A DNA stretch of 64,000 nucleotides from Nocardioides sp. zg-DK7169 (GTDB lineage: Bacteria; Actinomycetota; Actinomycetes; Propionibacteriales; Nocardioidaceae), in assembly GCF_013155365.1 (NCBI RefSeq), contig NZ_JABJRA010000011.1, positions 1 through 64,000 on the forward strand, written 5' to 3'. Position numbers and translations under genes: made by a program. Shown here in pieces: positions 13,976-21,948 of the stretch. Under the pieces are notes generated by a model. It made no database searches. It was not told where the DNA came from and worked only from the letters and a program-made list of their open reading frames with translations. Position 1 is the stretch's first letter. Every line of letters begins with the position of its first letter.

Positions 13976-16666
13976 TCAGCGCTTCACTCGGACCACCTTG
14001 GCCGTCGTGGCAGGCGCGTACTGCGACTCGTCCTTCGGCGTCAGCTTCACCGTGACGACGCCCAGGTCCCCGCGAGCACGTCGGGGGAGCTTTCCGAGCT
14101 TGACCGTCGCCTTGCGGCCGGCCTTCACCGACATGGTGCTGGTGAGCTTCTTGTCTCCCGCGACGACCGTCACCCGGACCCGGCCCGAGACGCTGGCTCG
14201 GACGACGACCGTGGTCCTCTTGCCGGCGCGAACCTTGGTCTTTCCTACGGTGACCTCGGTCGAGACCTTGGCGACCAGCGCGACCTGGATGGTGGTCGGC
14301 ACCGAGTGCACCGTTCGCGTGCCCGCGGTGACGGCCACCCGGTAGCGGTGTCGTCCGGTGTTCGCGGTGACGTCCTCGAGCACGAGCGAGGACTTGTCCT
14401 GGTTGACGATGTCGGTCCAGCTCTCCTGACCGATCGGGCTGCGCTGCCACTGGTAGGTCAGCGCGCCCTCACCCTCGGCGGTGACCGAGAGCCGCACGGT
14501 GCCCCCGACCTTGGCGCGGACCGACGAGGGCGACTGCTCGACGATCACCGGGGCCGGCGTGAGGTCCTCGAACTCCGGGATCGGTGCGCCGGCCTCCGTG
14601 ACGACCTTGCGACCGTCGTCGTGCTTGGTGACCACGAACTCGTCCCACACCTCGCCGACCGGGACGTCGGTGGTCGCCGTGGCGGTGCGCTCGGCGATGT
14701 AGGAGGTGTAGTGCAGCTGGTCGTCGCTCACCTTGATGACTGCGAAGCTGCTGAAGTCCTCGCCTTTGCGGACCTGGGTGGCCCCGTTGTTGGTCCAGAC
14801 GTTCTTCGCGTCCGTCTCCAGGTCGTAGTGCTTGGCCCCGGAGTTCTGGACGATGTAGACCGGACCGTCCGTGACGCCGTCGAGGTCGGTCTTGTCCTCG
14901 TTGTTGAAGCCGCGGGCGTAGACGTGGTCGTGGCCCATCTGGACCAGGTCGATGTTGTGCTTCTGGAACACCGGCACCCACGGTCCACGCAGGTGCGGCT
15001 CGTCGCGACCGGCAGAGGCCGAGTAGACCGGCTGGTGGAAGGTGACGACGTTCCACTTGGACGGGGACTCGCCGAGGATGTGGTCCAACCACGCCGCCTG
15101 GTACTCGACCCACAGCGCCGCGACGCGGGTCGACGGGCATTCCGCACCGGAGCAGGACGGCAGCACGTCGGGCCTGAGGAACGTCGAGTCGGTGCTGGCG
15201 TTGATCGTGATGAATCGGACGCCCTGGTAGTCGCTGTAGTAGACGGTCTCGTGGGCGAAGTCCGACCAGTGGTCGAAGTAGGCCTGGTACTGGCGCGCGA
15301 CGTCGGTGTCACCCACGCTGCGCTGGGCGAGATCGCCGATGCTGGAGGTGTTCGGCTGGTTGTCCGGATACTCGAAGTGGGCCTTCCACGACCGGAGCAG
15401 CTTGTCGCCGGAGTACTCGTGGTTGCCCGGAGCCGCGAAGACGTTGGTCGTGGCGGCGGCCTCCTCCATGCCCGTGAACCAGTGGTCCCACTGGGTGTTG
15501 TTGCTGGAGGTGTCGATCAGGTCGCCGGCGTGGACCGAGCCGATCGCGTCGGGGGCCTTCTCCTGGGCCAGCTCCACCACCTTTGGCCAGGTGGAGTCGA
15601 GTCCCACCTGCGCGTCGCCGTAGTAGACGTACTCGAACTCCTCCGTGTGCGGGTCGGCGGTCCGGAACGTCTTCCACGCGCTCCAGGCGTCCTGGTTGCC
15701 GACGCGATAGGTGTACGCCGTCGCCGGCTTCAGCCCGCGGACGGTGGCCGAGAAGTGCGGGTTGGCCTGGTTGACGGCGGTGCCCTGGGACACACCCGCG
15801 ACCGTGCGGATCGGCCCGTCGCCGACGCGCAGCTGGACACGACCGTTGCTGACCTCGGGGTGCCCCGCGAGCCAGGTGAAGCTCTGCGACGTCGCCGGGG
15901 TCTCGGTCGGGGTCAGGATGACCCGGCTGGGAGCGTCGACCTCGGGACCGGGAGGCGGGGGCGGGAGCTCGCCACCGAGGTGGTCCAGCGAGAACCAGAT
16001 GTCGGAGCTGGTGGCCCGATCCTGGTGGAGACGGACCGCGATCGTGTTGGCGCCCGCACGGAAGCTGGACGCCGGGATCGTGAACTCCAGCTCGCCACCG
16101 AAGCCGGCGTTGTAGCCGACATTGGGCGTCGTCTCCTCGACGAGGTGGCGCTTGACCTCGGCGCCGTTGACGAAGACGACGGCCGCGTCGTCGACGTAGC
16201 CGTCGAAGACGATGTCCTGCCCCGTGGCGAGCTGCTCGGCGCTCACCTGGAACTCGGTACGGAAGAAGTAGGTGGGGATGTTGTCCCCACCGGTCGGGCG
16301 CATGGGCAGCACCGTGGTCGCGCGCATGCCCGCCTCGAAGACCGGAGACTCCGCAGCGCCGTCCCACTTCGCCCCGAACCCGCCCTTGCCGGTGCTCCAG
16401 GCGGAGTCGTCGAACGCCGGCTGGGCCCATCCGTCGCGGTCACCGGTCGGGGACGGATCGACCCCCGTGGCCAGGTAGCGCCACGTTGTGTCGGCGTTGA
16501 CGAAGGGCGTGTAGTACGTCTGCTCCACGGCGCTCTGCACCGCACCCGGAGCGACGGAGACCGGGCTGGCGACGGCGCCAGGGCTGAAACCCACGGCAGC
16601 GACAGCCAGGGCGACGCCCGCCAGTGACGTGCGCCGGGCGCGCACCCGGCTCACGGAGTTCTTCAT
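13976..16666 (-). CDS. Secreted purple-acid-phosphatase-like metallophosphoesterase, multidomain
   Basis: An 896-residue exported protein. ATG 16666 begins a Sec signal peptide (basic VRARRTS, hydrophobic core, cleavage near AVAS-PVS). A beta-rich carbohydrate-binding-like domain follows (about 45-230), then a fibronectin-like purple-acid-phosphatase N-domain (about 245-335), a calcineurin-like catalytic domain (about 340-610), an Ig-like domain and a C-terminal Lys/Arg-rich beta domain. Metal motifs are GDAQ (about 349), GDLID, GNHE (about 414), VVTFHQP and GHDH (about 578). Motif I reads GDAQ instead of the usual D-x-H or GDxG. It probably releases phosphate from organic phosphates outside the cell. 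Confidence 0.88.
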   Translation of the reverse strand: MKNSVSRVRARRTSLAGVALAVAAVGFSPGAVASPVSVAPGAVQSAVEQTYYTPFVNADTTWRYLATGVDPSPTGDRDGWAQPAFDDSAWSTGKGGFGAKWDGAAESPVFEAGMRATTVLPMRPTGGDNIPTYFFRTEFQVSAEQLATGQDIVFDGYVDDAAVVFVNGAEVKRHLVEETTPNVGYNAGFGGELEFTIPASSFRAGANTIAVRLHQDRATSSDIWFSLDHLGGELPPPPPGPEVDAPSRVILTPTETPATSQSFTWLAGHPEVSNGRVQLRVGDGPIRTVAGVSQGTAVNQANPHFSATVRGLKPATAYTYRVGNQDAWSAWKTFRTADPHTEEFEYVYYGDAQVGLDSTWPKVVELAQEKAPDAIGSVHAGDLIDTSSNNTQWDHWFTGMEEAAATTNVFAAPGNHEYSGDKLLRSWKAHFEYPDNQPNTSSIGDLAQRSVGDTDVARQYQAYFDHWSDFAHETVYYSDYQGVRFITINASTDSTFLRPDVLPSCSGAECPSTRVAALWVEYQAAWLDHILGESPSKWNVVTFHQPVYSASAGRDEPHLRGPWVPVFQKHNIDLVQMGHDHVYARGFNNEDKTDLDGVTDGPVYIVQNSGAKHYDLETDAKNVWTNNGATQVRKGEDFSSFAVIKVSDDQLHYTSYIAERTATATTDVPVGEVWDEFVVTKHDDGRKVVTEAGAPIPEFEDLTPAPVIVEQSPSSVRAKVGGTVRLSVTAEGEGALTYQWQRSPIGQESWTDIVNQDKSSLVLEDVTANTGRHRYRVAVTAGTRTVHSVPTTIQVALVAKVSTEVTVGKTKVRAGKRTTVVVRASVSGRVRVTVVAGDKKLTSTMSVKAGRKATVKLGKLPRRARGDLGVVTVKLTPKDESQYAPATTAKVVRVKR

Positions 16667-16726
16667 TGCATGCTCCCTCTCGCTCTGTGCGCACCGACGC
16701 GCACCTGCGAGAGCGATTGAGCCACG

Positions 16727-16751
16727 ATCGAATGAACGTTCGTGGGTGACC
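16727..16751 (-). promoter_or_regulatory. Candidate PHO-box half-units upstream of the phosphatase
   Basis: Read on the minus strand, GGTCACCCACG (16751-16741) fits the 11-nt PhoP direct-repeat unit of streptomycetes, and GTTCATTCGAT (16737-16727) is a weaker unit 3 nt further on. The spacing is not the canonical contiguous 11-nt period, so this is tentative. The location 60-85 nt upstream of a secreted phosphatase makes it plausible. Confidence 0.35.
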
Positions 16752-16902
16752 CGGCCACCCCTAGGTGTCCTGCAGCATAAGTTGTAGCGCTGACGGCAGG
16801 GGCTGCTGCACGGCTCCTGAGCCCGCCCCCGACGGCTCGCCTGCGAACCCGGCGGGCTCGTCGCAGACGGCCTCACAGCAATCTGGTCGACGCGACATGA
16901 CA

Positions 16903-16940
16903 AGAGGCCCTGAACCGCGTTTCCGCAGTTCAGGGCCTCT
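16903..16940 (-). terminator. Terminator of tRNA-Asn
   Basis: Perfect 13-bp arms AGAGGCCCTGAAC (16903-16915) and GTTCAGGGCCTCT (16928-16940) with a 12-nt loop, beginning 6 nt beyond the 3' end of tRNA-Asn. The remaining sequence 16752-16902 shows no gene. Confidence 0.8.
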
Positions 16941-16945
16941 CTCTG

Positions 16946-17018
16946 CTCCCCCGGTTGGACTCGAACCAACAACCCTCCGATTAACAGTCGAATGCTCTGC
17001 CAGTTGAGCTACAGGGGA
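16946..17018 (-). tRNA. tRNA-Asn (GTT)
   Basis: A complete cloverleaf: acceptor TCCCCTG / CGGGGGA, D-arm GCTC...GAGC, anticodon loop CTGTTAA with anticodon GTT, T-arm TTGG-TTCGAGT-CCAA, discriminator G. CCA is not encoded. A hairpin terminator follows. Confidence 0.96.
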
Positions 17019-17083
17019 TCGGTGCAGCGCGGGAAACACTAGCAACTGCCGGGCCGAGTGCGAAATTCGGGGGCGGTCCCCGG

Positions 17084-17611
17084 TCAGCCGGGCTCGACCT
17101 CGGCGCGGGCCTGGGCGAGCGCCGCGGCGGCCACCCGGCGTACGGCGGGCTCGGCGGGGTCGATCCCGTCGTCGTAGTGCACCAGCCAGGCGATCTCGCG
17201 CGCCCCCGACGGCGCCCGGCGGGCGACCACACGCAGGCCGCGGTCGTCCCGGACGACGACGTGCATCTGGAACACGATGCTCGCGGTGACCCGCTCGCGC
17301 ACCAGCTCCAGCAGCCGTCCCGGCTGCTCGAGGGCGAGGACGTGCACCGGGCGCTCCAGGCCCCACGAGCCGAGCTCGGTGACGCGCAGGACCCCGGCCT
17401 CGCTGTCCCAGTCGGCGGCCTCGACCCGCTCCCACGGCACGCGTACGACGGCGCCCGAGCCGGCCGGGACGTAGATCGCGTCGCGGGTGGCGGCGACCGG
17501 GCCGCGCCCCGACAGCGCGACCGCCAGGACCCGCTCCCCCGGGCCGACGGCGACGTCGGCGGCGGGGCCGGCACCGCGCCGGCCCATCAGGGCGGCCAGC
17601 CGGGCGATCAT
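17084..17611 (-). CDS. Conserved hypothetical protein coupled to dnaG
   Basis: A 175-residue soluble protein with a beta-rich, PH-like first half (GERVLAVALSGRGPVAATRDAIYVP, then VPWERVEAADWDSEAGVL) and a helical C-terminus. This is the pattern of PH-domain-like proteins found after dnaG in Nocardioides-type genomes. Its ATG overlaps the dnaG stop (ATGA), so it is translationally coupled. I do not recognise a characterised function. It ends about 65 nt before tRNA-Asn on the same strand. Confidence 0.75.
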   Translation of the reverse strand: MIARLAALMGRRGAGPAADVAVGPGERVLAVALSGRGPVAATRDAIYVPAGSGAVVRVPWERVEAADWDSEAGVLRVTELGSWGLERPVHVLALEQPGRLLELVRERVTASIVFQMHVVVRDDRGLRVVARRAPSGAREIAWLVHYDDGIDPAEPAVRRVAAAALAQARAEVEPG

Positions 17612-19506
17612 GCGGCCCCGATGATCCGGTCGCGCAGCGCGCGCCGGTGCTGCTCGAGGGCGGCGAGCTCGCCGAACATCTTGTTGTACTCCGTGGGGTG
17701 CTCGACGGGGTTGGTGCGCTGCAGGCGCGACTTGACCTCGGCGATGCGGCGCAGCGCGGTCAGCTCGAGCAGCCGGTTGACGTGCAGCGCGACGTAGGCG
17801 CCGTCGGGGTCCTTCGCGGTGAGCAGCGGCTCGACGGCGAGCGCGCTGATCGCCGAGGACACCTCGGGCTCGGTGGCGGCGTCACGCAGGCGCGCGACCC
17901 AGCCGACGTCGCCGGAGCCGACGGCCGGGCCGCCCTGCGCCGCGACGACCGCCCACACCCCGCGGTAGGTGGGGTGGGTGAAGTCCTCCGGACCGATCTC
18001 GGCGGTGGTGCGACCCACGGCCATCGGGTGCTGCACGACGAGCTTGAGCGTCTCGCGCTCCAGGCCGAACCGCGGGTCGCGCAGGTCCGGCAGCCGTCGC
18101 CGCGGCGGCGCCGCGGGCGCTGCCTCGGGCGCCGCGGACCGGACCGGCTGGCGCCGCTGCCCGGGCAGGTCGGCGGGACGCTTGGCCGCGCGCTGCACCT
18201 CGCTGCGCGCCTGGTCGGGGTCCACGCCGATCATCTGGGCCAGCTCGCGGGCGAACGCATCGACCTTGGAGCGGTCGCGGACGCTCGAGACCAGCCGGGC
18301 GCCCTCGCGCAGCGCGTCGACGCGCCCGTCGGCGCGGTCCAGGTCGTACTTGCCGACGATGTTGCTCAGCACGAAGCGGTACAGCGGCGTGCGCTTGGCG
18401 ACCAGCTCGCGCACCGCCTCGTCGCCCTTCTGCAGGCGCAGGTCGCACGGGTCGAGGCCGTCGGGCTCGACCGCGACGTAGGTCTGGGACACGAAGTTCT
18501 GGTCGCCCTGGAAGGCGCGCAGCGCGGCCTTCTGTCCGGCGGCGTCGCCGTCGAAGGTGAAGATCACCTCGCCGCGGAACTCCTCGTGGTCGTGCAGGAA
18601 GCGGCGCAGCACCTTGGCGTGGTCGTCACCGAAGGCGGTGCCGCAGGTGGCCACCGCGGTGCCGACGCCGGCCAGGTGGCAGGCCATCACGTCGGTGTAG
18701 CCCTCGACCACGACTGCCTGGGTGGTGCGGGCGATCTCCTTGCGGGCCAGGTCGAGGCCGTAGAGCACGTGGCTCTTCTTGTAGATCGGCGTCTCGGAGG
18801 TGTTGAGGTACTTGGCGTCGATGCGGTCGTCGTCGAAGATCCGGCGGGCGCCGAAGCCGATGGTCTCCCCGCTCGCCTCGCGGATCGGCCACAGCAGCCG
18901 GCCGCGGAAGCGGTCGTACGGCGAGCGTCCCCGCGCCACCAGGCCGCCGACGACGAGCTCCTCCTCGCTGAACCCGCGGGCGCGCAGGTGGCGGAAGAGG
19001 TCCTCGCCGCCGCGGGGCGCGAAGCCCACGCCGAAGGTCTCCGCCGCGGCCTGGTCGAAGCCGCGGTCGGAGAGGAACTGGCGCGCGACCCGGGCGTCCG
19101 GGGTGAGCAGCTGCTCGGCGTAGAACTCCTGGGCCACGCGGTGCGCCTCGAGCAGCTTGCTGCGCTGCGGGCCCTTGGGGCGCTCGACGCGCTCGTCACC
19201 CTCCTCGCGCTTGAGCTGGACGCCGAACTTGTCGGCGAGCCGCTCGACGGACTCCGCGAAGGACAGCGCCTCGACCTCCATCAGGAAGTTGATGACGTCG
19301 CCGCCCTTCTGGCAGCCGAAGCAGTAGTAGAAGCCGCGGCTCGGCGTCACCTGGAACGACGGGGACTTCTCGTCGTGGAAGGGGCACAGGCCCTTCTGGG
19401 AGCCACCGCCGGCGTTGCGCAGCGTCACGTAGGAGGAGACGACCTCGTCGATGCGCGCCTTCTCGCGCACCTCGCTGATGCTCTCCTCGCGGATCCGGCC
19501 TGCCAC
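17608..19506 (-). CDS. dnaG: DNA primase
   Basis: A 632-residue DnaG. The N-terminal CHC2 zinc ribbon uses Cys41, His44, Cys62 and Cys65 (CPFH...YCFGC). The catalytic TOPRIM core spans about residues 260-330 (VVVEGYTDV with the catalytic Glu, then FDGDAAG). The C-terminal DnaB-interacting helical domain follows a Pro/Ala-rich linker. It makes RNA primers at the replication fork. GTG 19506 is chosen because a -10 box TAGGAT (19514-19519) lies 7 nt upstream, indicating a leaderless mRNA; an in-frame start 14 codons upstream would lie inside the promoter. Confidence 0.95.
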   Translation of the reverse strand: MAGRIREESISEVREKARIDEVVSSYVTLRNAGGGSQKGLCPFHDEKSPSFQVTPSRGFYYCFGCQKGGDVINFLMEVEALSFAESVERLADKFGVQLKREEGDERVERPKGPQRSKLLEAHRVAQEFYAEQLLTPDARVARQFLSDRGFDQAAAETFGVGFAPRGGEDLFRHLRARGFSEEELVVGGLVARGRSPYDRFRGRLLWPIREASGETIGFGARRIFDDDRIDAKYLNTSETPIYKKSHVLYGLDLARKEIARTTQAVVVEGYTDVMACHLAGVGTAVATCGTAFGDDHAKVLRRFLHDHEEFRGEVIFTFDGDAAGQKAALRAFQGDQNFVSQTYVAVEPDGLDPCDLRLQKGDEAVRELVAKRTPLYRFVLSNIVGKYDLDRADGRVDALREGARLVSSVRDRSKVDAFARELAQMIGVDPDQARSEVQRAAKRPADLPGQRRQPVRSAAPEAAPAAPPRRRLPDLRDPRFGLERETLKLVVQHPMAVGRTTAEIGPEDFTHPTYRGVWAVVAAQGGPAVGSGDVGWVARLRDAATEPEVSSAISALAVEPLLTAKDPDGAYVALHVNRLLELTALRRIAEVKSRLQRTNPVEHPTEYNKMFGELAALEQHRRALRDRIIGAA

Positions 19507-19584
19507 GCGGCCGATCCTACGGTCCGGTCCCCGCCGCACGAGCGGCACCTGTGGAGGAGGACCAGACGAGGGGGCCGGGACGGC

Positions 19585-20499
19585 TCAGTAGGCCCCGCTC
19601 ATCACGTTGGCCAGCGGCTCGCCCGCCGCGAAGCGGTGCAGCTGGTCGCGCACCAGGCGGTGGGCGCGCGGCCACATCGCGCTGCTGGCCCCGCCGACGT
19701 GCGGGCTGATCAGCAGGTTCGGCACCTCCCACAGCGGGCTGTCGGCCGGCAGGGGCTCGACGTCGACCACGTCGACCGCGGCGCGCAGCCGCCCCGAGCG
19801 CAGCTCGGCGAGCAGGTCGTCGGTGACGACCACCGGGCCGCGGGCCATGTTGACCAGCAGCGCGCCGTCCTTCATCCGGGCGAGGAGGTCGGCGTCGACC
19901 AGGCCGCGGGTCTCGTCGGTCAGCGGCACGATCAGCACCACCACGTCGGCGTCCGGCACCAGCTCGGGGAGCTCGGTGAACGCGTGCACACCCTCGCGCG
20001 CCGTCCGCGCGACGCGCACCACCTCGACCTCGAAGGGCAGCAGCCGGGCCTCGATCGCCTCGCCGATGGCACCGTGCCCGACCAGCAGGACCCGCTTGTC
20101 GGCCAGCGCCGGGCGCCACTCGAAGGCCCACTCGTGCCGGTCGTGGGCGCGCACGAACTCGGGCACGCCGCGCAGCGAGGAGAGGATCAAGGTGAGCGTG
20201 AGCTCGGCGGTGGAGGTGTCGTGGATGCCGCGGCCGTTGCACAGCGTCACGCCCTCGGGCACCCGGCTGCGCACGTTGTCCACGCCCGCGCTGAGCGTCT
20301 GGACCACCTGGAGGCTGCGCATCTGGGGCAGCACGTCGCCGACGTCGGGTCCCATCCGGTACGGCGTGACGTAGAACGCCACGTCCCCGATGCTGTCCGG
20401 GACGTGCTCGGCGGGGTCCACCACCTCGTAGCGCAGCCCCGCGGGCGGGTCGCCGAGGAGCTCGGGGTCGAAGGGGAGCCAGACGAGCGGTGCGGTCAC
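19585..20499 (-). CDS. D-2-hydroxyacid dehydrogenase
   Basis: A 304-residue NAD-dependent oxidoreductase. The Rossmann motif is GHGAIG (141-146) and the catalytic triad is Arg220 (NMARG), Glu248 and His267 (SPHVGG). The substrate domain contains QTLSAGVD and GIHDTSTAEL. Members reduce 2-keto acids such as glyoxylate or hydroxypyruvate; phosphoglycerate dehydrogenase is less likely because no ACT domain is present. A -10 box TAGGGT (20507-20512) 7 nt before GTG 20499 indicates a leaderless transcript. Confidence 0.9.
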   Translation of the reverse strand: MTAPLVWLPFDPELLGDPPAGLRYEVVDPAEHVPDSIGDVAFYVTPYRMGPDVGDVLPQMRSLQVVQTLSAGVDNVRSRVPEGVTLCNGRGIHDTSTAELTLTLILSSLRGVPEFVRAHDRHEWAFEWRPALADKRVLLVGHGAIGEAIEARLLPFEVEVVRVARTAREGVHAFTELPELVPDADVVVLIVPLTDETRGLVDADLLARMKDGALLVNMARGPVVVTDDLLAELRSGRLRAAVDVVDVEPLPADSPLWEVPNLLISPHVGGASSAMWPRAHRLVRDQLHRFAAGEPLANVMSGAY

Positions 20500-20556
20500 G
20501 AGGTCGACCCTAGCCAGTTCCGGCCCTCCCGGGGAGGCTCCCGTCCGCTGCCCGGG

Positions 20557-21843
20557 CTACCCCGTGCGCCCGCTCAGCCGCTCGTGCCACGCCACCGCGC
20601 TCGCATCGGTCAGCGAGGCGACCTGGTCGATGACCACCCGCAGCCGGGCGGCGTCGTCGGCCGCGGCGTGCCAGTCGTCGACGAACGCGGGCTGGAGCTC
20701 GTCGGGCCCCCGGTGCGCCAGCCGGGCGACCAGTCCCATGACCAGCTCGCGCTGGCGCTCCATCAGCCGCACCCGGTCCTCGGCCTGCATGACGTAGTGC
20801 GCGGCGACCCCCTTGAGCACCGCGATCTCCAGCATCGTGCTCCGCGGCACGACCAGGTCGGCGCGGTGCCGCACGAACGGCCCGTCGCCCGCGGCGAACG
20901 TCGCGTGCTGGACCGCACCGCAGAAGCGGCCGATCAGGTCGCTGGTGAGGTTCTTCAACGCCGCCTGCGCACGCCGGCTGCCGTCGTAGGCCACCGTGGG
21001 CCAGCTGTCGATCGCGGTCAGGTCGGTGAGCACCTCGTCGAGCTCGCCGTCGTCGGCCTCGGGGACGTACCAGGCGCGCACCGTCTCCCACACCGCTGCT
21101 CGGTCCAGGCGGGTCAGGTCGACGCGGTCCGCGACCACACCGTCCTCGACGTCGTGCACCGAGTAGGCGACGTCGTCGGCGAGGTCCATCACCTGCGCCT
21201 CGACGCAGGTGCCGGTGCCCTGCGGCGCGCCACGGCGCATCCAGCTGAAGACCGGGAGGTCGTCGTCGTAGACGCCGAACTTGCGCACGAAGCGCGGCGT
21301 GCCGTCGGCGTGCACCCCGCTCGGGTCGCCGGCGGCGAGACGGCGCCAGGGGTACTTGGTGCAGGCGTCGAGGGTCGCGCGGGTGAGGTTGAGCCCCACC
21401 GAGCGACCGTCGTCGTCGAAGGTCTTGGCCTCGAGGCGGGTCAGCAGCCGCAGCGTCTGGGCGTTGCCCTCGAACCCGCCGCAGTCCTCGCTCAGCTCGG
21501 CGAGCACCTGCTCGCCGTTGTGGCCGAACGGCGGGTGCCCCAGGTCGTGGGCGAGCGCGGCGGTCTCGGCGATGTCGGGCAGGCCGCCCAGGGCCCGGGT
21601 GATGTCGCGCGCCACCTGCGCCACCTCGAGGCTGTGGGTGAGCCGGTTGCGCACGAAGTCGTCGGTCTGCGGCCCGACCACCTGGGTCTTGCCGGCCAGG
21701 CGGCGCGACGCGGCCGCATGCACCACCCGCGCGCGGTCGCGCTCGAACGGCGTGCGCGCGGGCGCGTCGACGCGCTTGGGGGGTTCGGGCACGAGACGCT
21801 CACGGTCGGTGGCGTCGTACAGGGCGAGGGGGTCGACAGACAT
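20557..21843 (-). CDS. dgt: Deoxyguanosinetriphosphate triphosphohydrolase-like protein
   Basis: A 428-residue HD-domain protein. Metal ligands are His70 (RNRLTHSLEV) and His99-Asp100 (AHDLGHPPFGHNGE), with a further Asp in DLADDVAYSVHD. It belongs to the dGTPase/SAMHD1-like family, which hydrolyses dNTPs to nucleoside and triphosphate and so shapes dNTP pools. In many actinobacteria this gene stands close to dnaG, as here. The frame stays open far upstream, but the conserved protein begins at ATG 21843. Confidence 0.92.
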   Translation of the reverse strand: MSVDPLALYDATDRERLVPEPPKRVDAPARTPFERDRARVVHAAASRRLAGKTQVVGPQTDDFVRNRLTHSLEVAQVARDITRALGGLPDIAETAALAHDLGHPPFGHNGEQVLAELSEDCGGFEGNAQTLRLLTRLEAKTFDDDGRSVGLNLTRATLDACTKYPWRRLAAGDPSGVHADGTPRFVRKFGVYDDDLPVFSWMRRGAPQGTGTCVEAQVMDLADDVAYSVHDVEDGVVADRVDLTRLDRAAVWETVRAWYVPEADDGELDEVLTDLTAIDSWPTVAYDGSRRAQAALKNLTSDLIGRFCGAVQHATFAAGDGPFVRHRADLVVPRSTMLEIAVLKGVAAHYVMQAEDRVRLMERQRELVMGLVARLAHRGPDELQPAFVDDWHAAADDAARLRVVIDQVASLTDASAVAWHERLSGRTG

Positions 21844-21881
21844 CGCGTCCGACTGTAGGCCCTGCCGGGGACGACCCCGTA

Positions 21882-21900
21882 GGTCGAGCCTGCCGAGACC
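21882..21900. repeat. Dispersed palindromic repeat copy
   Basis: GGTCGAGCCTGCCGAGACC is an imperfect palindrome of the same GTCGAG/CTCGAC class seen at 8568-8601. It lies between the divergent dgt and phospholipase-D-like genes. Confidence 0.45.
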
Positions 21901-21948
21901 GGTGCCGCGGAGTTGGACGCCGCGGCGCCCCTCCCTGATCATCCGGTC

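Noticed and set aside
13964..16627. An 887-codon plus-strand open frame opposite the phosphatase
   Set aside because: Antisense of a gene with signal peptide and metal-binding motifs; Val/Asp/Arg-rich low-complexity translation without domain features.
16681..16745. SOS box near CGAATGAACGTTCG upstream of the phosphatase
   Set aside because: Does not fit TCGAAC-N4-GTTCGA; spacing and half-sites differ.
17647..21858. A 1403-codon open frame on the plus strand opposite dnaG, the dehydrogenase and dgt
   Set aside because: A typical high-GC antisense shadow; the three minus-strand genes carry full catalytic motifs and their own promoters, and the shadow has low-complexity composition.
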